Translations under genes and position numbers: made by a program
The notes under the pieces: model-generated
The model's input: only the letters and a program-made list of their open reading frames with translations
Databases searched by the model: none
Told to the model about the DNA's origin: nothing
NCBI GenBank assembly: GCA_001914235.1
Contig: MQUF01000005.1
Location: forward strand, 124,001-188,000
Source of the DNA: Desulfobulbaceae bacterium DB1
GTDB taxonomy: Bacteria; Desulfobacterota; Desulfobulbia; Desulfobulbales; SURF-16
Length of the DNA stretch: 64,000 nucleotides
Direction of reading: 5' to 3'
Shown here: piece by piece, positions 60,571 through 64,000 of the stretch
Layout of the letters: each line of letters opens with the position of its first letter
Position numbering within the stretch: position 1 is the first letter of the stretch

Positions 60571-61282
60571 AAGGGATGAGAGCCAGCATCTCCCGCACCG
60601 CCTGGTCAAGTCCGACAAATATCGCCCTGGCCATGATCGCATGGCCGATGCTCAGTTCTTCGATTTTTCCCAGCCGTGCAATCCGGGCCGTGTTGAGGTA
60701 ATTGAGTCCGTGGCCGGCATTGATTCGCAGTCCGGCCGCATGGGCCTCATCCACTGCAGCGGCAATCATGGCAAATTCCCTGTTTGCCTCTTCTTCCGTT
60801 ATTGCGTCGCTGTAGCGGCCGGTATGGATCTCGACAAAGGCGGCCCCTGCTTTTTTTGCCGCAATAATCTGGGCGGAATCAGGATCGATGAAGAGGCTGA
60901 CCGGTATCGACGCATTCGTCATGCGATCGATGACTTTGGTCAGGTGTTCCTGTTGGCCTGCCACGTCAAGACCTCCTTCGGTGGTCAGTTCGGCTCTTTT
61001 TTCCGGGACCAGGGTCACCATGTCCGGTTTCACCTGGAGGGCAATGGCGATGATTTCCTCGGCCGCGCCCATTTCCAGATTCAACTTGGTTTTTACCGTC
61101 TCGCGCAGGATTTTTACATCCCGGTCCTGGATGTGGCGTCGGTCTTCGCGCAGGTGGACGACAATGCCTGCCGCCCCGGCAAGTTCACAGATGCCGGCGG
61201 CCAGCACCGGGTCTGGTTCGGTGATTCCTCTGGCCTGTCTCAGGGTGGCAACGTGGTCGACATTGATTGCTAGTTTTGCCAT
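60569..61282 (-). CDS. pdxJ: Pyridoxine 5'-phosphate synthase
   Basis: Condenses 3-amino-2-oxopropyl phosphate with deoxyxylulose phosphate to make vitamin B6. The 237-residue barrel has the N-terminal [39 protein letters not shown] and the C-terminal [10 protein letters not shown] with the conserved phosphate site. Length and order are typical. It lies downstream of ybeY on the same strand, with a 107-base gap. The deoxyxylulose-dependent B6 route is therefore present. Confidence 0.97.
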   Translation of the reverse strand: MAKLAINVDHVATLRQARGITEPDPVLAAGICELAGAAGIVVHLREDRRHIQDRDVKILRETVKTKLNLEMGAAEEIIAIALQVKPDMVTLVPEKRAELTTEGGLDVAGQQEHLTKVIDRMTNASIPVSLFIDPDSAQIIAAKKAGAAFVEIHTGRYSDAITEEEANREFAMIAAAVDEAHAAGLRINAGHGLNYLNTARIARLGKIEELSIGHAIMARAIFVGLDQAVREMLALIP

Positions 61283-61389
61283 TTCCTTTTCTTCTCCAAG
61301 TGCAAAAATAAATTTGTAAAATCGTTAATCGTTGAGTCGTCCTGATTCTGGAAGGTTGTAAGCCGGGCATGCATCAACGGTGCACCTCA

Positions 61390-61863
61390 TCATTCTCCAA
61401 GCGGTGTCATTCCGCGGCCTGGCACTGCCAGCAAATCAAGAAATTTTTTTTCCATGGCGCGCATGCCGGCTTCTTCTTCCTCCCCCTGTTCGTGGTCAAA
61501 GCCCAGGAGATGGACATAGCCGTGCACCAAGAGGACGGCCAGATAATCGTCGAGGCTCCTGCCCGTTTCCGTCGCTTCCCGTTCCGCCGTGTCAAGTGAA
61601 ATGACGATATCGCCAAGCAGCCGCGGCATTCCGTTCTCCTCTTCATCATCAGGGTCCAGCATGGGGAAGGAGAGGACATTGGTGGGCGTATGTTTCCCGC
61701 GGTAGGAGGAATTTAATTCGGTCATTCTGCGGTCGTCAACCAGCAGAATGCTCAGTTCATAGTCGTTCCTTCCCGTGTGCGCAAGCAGCGTTTCCGCTGT
61801 TTTTTCCATTTGCCGCAATGAACAGGAGAGCTGATCAATTTCTGTTGTCACCAGAACGGGCAT
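61390..61863 (-). CDS. ybeY: rRNA maturation endoribonuclease YbeY
   Basis: Metal-dependent single-strand endoribonuclease in 16S rRNA 3'-end maturation and ribosome quality control. The 157-residue protein has the zinc motif HGYVHLLGFDHEQ, the preceding RLLGDIVIS and the beta strand LNSSYRGKHTPTNVLSFP. The ATG at 61863 overlaps the phoH end by 29 bases; a longer frame upstream is only shadow of phoH. phoH-ybeY neighbours are common in bacteria. Confidence 0.94.
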   Translation of the reverse strand: MPVLVTTEIDQLSCSLRQMEKTAETLLAHTGRNDYELSILLVDDRRMTELNSSYRGKHTPTNVLSFPMLDPDDEEENGMPRLLGDIVISLDTAEREATETGRSLDDYLAVLLVHGYVHLLGFDHEQGEEEEAGMRAMEKKFLDLLAVPGRGMTPLGE

Positions 61864-62848
61864 GGCCTTTGTCCTTGTTTGAGTGACCCTTGCCCGCCTT
61901 CTCGTAGGCCCGGATGATCTGCTGCACCAGGGGATGGCGCACCACGTCGACATCGGTGAAATAGCTGAAGGAGATGCCTTTGACTTTCTGGAGTATTCGT
62001 GCCGCATGGATAAGGCCGGAGCCGCGTTCATGAGGCAGGTCGATCTGGGTGATATCCCCGGTGATGACCGCTTTTGAACTGAAGCCGAGACGGGTCAGAA
62101 ACATTTTCATTTGTTCAGGGGTGGTGTTCTGGGCTTCGTCAAGGATGACGAAGGCGTTGTTCAAGGTTCTGCCGCGCATGAAGGCCAGGGGGGCGATTTC
62201 TATGATTTCCCGTTCGATCAGATCCTTGGCCTTTTCCCGGCCCAGCATGTCATTTAAGGCGTCATGGAGAGGGCGAAGATAGGGATTGATCTTTTCCACC
62301 AGATCCCCGGGCAGAAAACCGAGATTTTCACCCGCCTCGACCGCCGGTCGAGTGAGGATAATCGATTTGACCTGATCCGCGCTGTAGGCGGCAATGGCCA
62401 TGGCCACCGCCAGATATGTTTTTCCGGTACCGGCCGGGCCGATGCCGAAGGCAATGTCGTTGTTGCGAATGGCCTCGATATAGAGCTTCTGGTTGATGCT
62501 TTTGGGGGAAACAATCCGCTGTTTGGCCGTGATGTAGACCTGGTCCAGAAATATTTCCTTGAGATTGGCCCGGGGAGAGCGCTCCATGATCCGCAGGGCA
62601 TAGGCAACATCGGCGGGATAGACCGGGTAGCCGGTAACGATCAGGTCATAGAGCTGGTTTAATGTGGTGGCGGTGGCGGCAACTGCATGGTCAAGGCCCG
62701 ATATGGTCAGGGTTGTTCCCCGGGCCTTGACCGTGACGCCCGCCGACTTTTCAATGGCCTGCAGATTCCGGTTCAGGTCGCCGTAAAGCAGGCGGGCTGC
62801 TTCATTGTCGGCAAACGACAACTCCAGCTGCGCTGCTGTCTTTGCCAT
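61835..62848 (-). CDS. PhoH-family ATPase
   Basis: A 337-residue P-loop ATPase of the PhoH/YbeZ group. The N-terminal 110 residues are the PhoH-like RNA-binding domain (IEKSAGVTVKARGTTLTISG). The ATPase core has Walker A GIGPAGTGKTY, Walker B VILDEAQN and sensor TGDITQIDL. It probably acts with YbeY in ribosome and RNA metabolism, inferred from the conserved pair. A basic C-terminal tail (GKGHSNKDKGHARSGDN) follows. The start is six bases downstream of the DsbA-like gene stop. Confidence 0.93.
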   Translation of the reverse strand: MAKTAAQLELSFADNEAARLLYGDLNRNLQAIEKSAGVTVKARGTTLTISGLDHAVAATATTLNQLYDLIVTGYPVYPADVAYALRIMERSPRANLKEIFLDQVYITAKQRIVSPKSINQKLYIEAIRNNDIAFGIGPAGTGKTYLAVAMAIAAYSADQVKSIILTRPAVEAGENLGFLPGDLVEKINPYLRPLHDALNDMLGREKAKDLIEREIIEIAPLAFMRGRTLNNAFVILDEAQNTTPEQMKMFLTRLGFSSKAVITGDITQIDLPHERGSGLIHAARILQKVKGISFSYFTDVDVVRHPLVQQIIRAYEKAGKGHSNKDKGHARSGDNRN

Positions 62849-62854
62849 GTGCCG

Positions 62855-63718
62855 TTATTTCCCTGCCTTAATTTTGGCCAGCTCTTCATCGATCATCTTT
62901 TGCAGGCCGGCGACGCTTCTGTCCTTGGCCGTTCTGCCGTTGACAAAAAGCGAAGGGGTGCCTTTGACGCCGATCCCGACACCTTCCTGCTGGTCCTTGC
63001 CGATGATGGCCATGGATTGCGGATCAGCCATGTCTTTATTGAACTGTTCCATGTTCAGCTGAAGCGATGTGGCGATTTCCTGAAATTTCTGGGGACTGAG
63101 CTGCTGCATATTTTGAAAAAGAGAATCGTGATACTGCCAGAATTTGCCCTGCTTGTGGGCGGCGACAGCGGCAATGGCCGCCGGGGTGGCCTCCTTGTGA
63201 CCACGCAGGGGGAAATGCTTGTAGGCGATTTTCACGGTATCCGGGTTCTTGACGAGAATCTCTTCAAAAACGGGAGCCAGGCGGGCGCAGTAGGGGCACT
63301 GGAAATCACTGAAAACAACCAGGGTGACAGGTGCATTCGGGGCGCCGAGGAAGGGGGCACCGGTGGTGTCGATTTTGACGATGAAGGAATAGCTTATCTC
63401 CTGAACCTGTCCGCTGGTGTCACTGCTTAAGAAGATTTTGTCCTCCAGGTTGGCCAGGTCAAGACCGGAAACGGCTATCCGGTTGAAAGCAGGATCAACG
63501 GCAATACTGCCTTGGAGCTGCCCGTCATTGGCGTAAATGTTCACCATCCCCTTGCTGAGGACAAAGACGTATTTGCCGTTCAGGGAACTGGCCAGATCAA
63601 GAGGGGTGGTGCCTGACTTAAAAGATGCGGTGGATTCCCAGTCAACCTCGGCGCGGGCAGGCAGGGCGGCCGTAAGCAAAGCGAGAAGCGTGAAGAGAAA
63701 AAAAGATTGTAATCGCAT
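62855..63718 (-). CDS. Exported DsbA-like thiol oxidoreductase
   Basis: A 287-residue periplasmic protein. The signal peptide ends at LTAALPARA. Residues about 25-115 are a beta-rich region of unknown fold. The second half is a thioredoxin/DsbA-type domain (Thioredoxin_4) with the redox pair in FSDFQCPYCARL and the cis-proline loop GVKGTPSLFVNG. It probably forms or rearranges disulfides in exported proteins. TAGGAGGTG precedes the ATG, a strong ribosome site. The CPYC active site is closer to DsbC/DsbG-like variants than to CPHC of DsbA. Confidence 0.9.
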   Translation of the reverse strand: MRLQSFFLFTLLALLTAALPARAEVDWESTASFKSGTTPLDLASSLNGKYVFVLSKGMVNIYANDGQLQGSIAVDPAFNRIAVSGLDLANLEDKIFLSSDTSGQVQEISYSFIVKIDTTGAPFLGAPNAPVTLVVFSDFQCPYCARLAPVFEEILVKNPDTVKIAYKHFPLRGHKEATPAAIAAVAAHKQGKFWQYHDSLFQNMQQLSPQKFQEIATSLQLNMEQFNKDMADPQSMAIIGKDQQEGVGIGVKGTPSLFVNGRTAKDRSVAGLQKMIDEELAKIKAGK

Positions 63719-63840
63719 AACACCTCCTAAAATGAATTTAACAGGGGGAAAAGCAAGACATAATGGGGATAATTGTTCATGATATTCTAATAATTTTCAA
63801 CTGTTATTTTGAAACCGCTTAAAAAAGAAGAGCGTGGAGT

Positions 63841-64000
63841 TCAGCCTTTTTCGCGCCTGGCTGCAACTCGGGCCAGCAAGACGGCGAGGTGAAGCACCTC
63901 CTTGTCTTGTCCACTGCTGCCTGTGCCCTGACGTAATTGGAGAAGGCAGCCGCTGCAGGTAGTGACAATTTGCTTGGCGGATAGTTTCATGAAATTTGCC
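63841..64000 (-). CDS. C-terminal fragment of a CCG-domain iron-sulfur protein (partial)
   Basis: The minus strand from the window edge reads AKQIVTTCSGCLLQLRQG, continues through a segment ending HLAVLLARVAARREKG and stops with TGA at 63843-63841. The CSGC motif and the closing helical segment match the cysteine-rich CCG domain of glycolate oxidase iron-sulfur subunits (GlcF), heterodisulfide-reductase-like and LutA-type proteins. The gene starts beyond the window. Only the last 53 codons are visible, so the exact family member cannot be named. Confidence 0.7.
   Translation of the reverse strand, partial: ANFMKLSAKQIVTTCSGCLLQLRQGTGSSGQDKEVLHLAVLLARVAARREKG

Noticed and set aside
1-64000. 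tRNA or rRNA genes
   Set aside because: I saw no cloverleaf with a GTTCGANNC T-loop pattern and no rRNA sequence; small or divergent RNA genes could still be missed by eye.

Overview
The window looks like chromosome of a Gram-negative anaerobe of the Desulfobacterota (former Deltaproteobacteria), plausibly Desulfobulbales-like. This is inferred from gene content and style, not from a marker-gene tree. Pointers are a Desulfovibrio-type metal-binding adenylate kinase, rubrerythrin, a HPr/enzyme I pair with no nearby permeases, many hybrid kinases and receivers, a cdaA-cdaR-glmM cluster, and GC-rich coding DNA with AT-rich gaps. Most genes are housekeeping. The unusual content is a set of domain fusions, one insertion sequence and several palindromic intergenic repeats.

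1-10.5 kb (mostly +): a PilZ protein with a zinc ribbon; a cation diffusion facilitator fused to a NifX-like domain; a LysM lytic transglycosylase overlapping aminopeptidase N; a short MoaE-like protein; elongation factor P followed at once by its lysyltransferase EpmA; a small orphan protein; and a ZIP metal transporter. 10.7-13.2 kb: two small unknown proteins and a receiver domain fused to a complete pyruvate kinase (-). 13.5-19.9 kb (+), divergent from that fusion: a substrate-binding lipoprotein and two sensor kinases, both broken. One carries an IS630-type element at a TA target; the other has a one-base frameshift exactly in its phospho-acceptor region.

19.9-33.6 kb: rubrerythrin; a degenerate receiver with TPR-like repeats; MarC; adk-trmFO-uracil-DNA glycosylase (an overlapping operon); two secreted DUF1566 proteins; a PilJ/MCP/CZB chemoreceptor; DUF445; and a prephenate dehydratase-ACT-prephenate dehydrogenase fusion. 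33.7-36.7 kb (+): a DEAH helicase fused to a DEDD exonuclease, combining what Bacillus MrfA and MrfB do as two proteins. 36.7-41.3 kb (-): SH3 protein, tlyA, glmM, cdaR, cdaA; a head-to-head array of 9-bp units fills the gap between glmM and tlyA.

41.5-46.7 kb (+): rpsT with a strong promoter and terminator, then trpEGDCF ending at a shared terminator, with trpBA not present. 46.8-49.8 kb (-): an envelope-stress operon (ECF sigma, zinc anti-sigma, DegP) with a sigma-E-like promoter in front of the sigma gene. 50.3-56.7 kb (+): an unknown protein, HPr and enzyme I, then thiL-uvrB-acyltransferase. 56.8-64 kb: a second adenylate kinase, a tiny ORF, an RCK-type potassium channel, a FapA-like protein, then pdxJ, ybeY, phoH, a DsbA-like protein and the 3' end of an iron-sulfur (CCG-domain) protein on the minus strand.

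The strongest candidate for an undescribed system is the divergent locus at 11.4-19.9 kb. A pyruvate kinase carrying its own phosphorylatable receiver sits next to lipoprotein/kinase sensor genes, which suggests direct phosphorelay control of a glycolytic enzyme. The kinases appear inactivated in this genome, so the intact arrangement should be sought in relatives.
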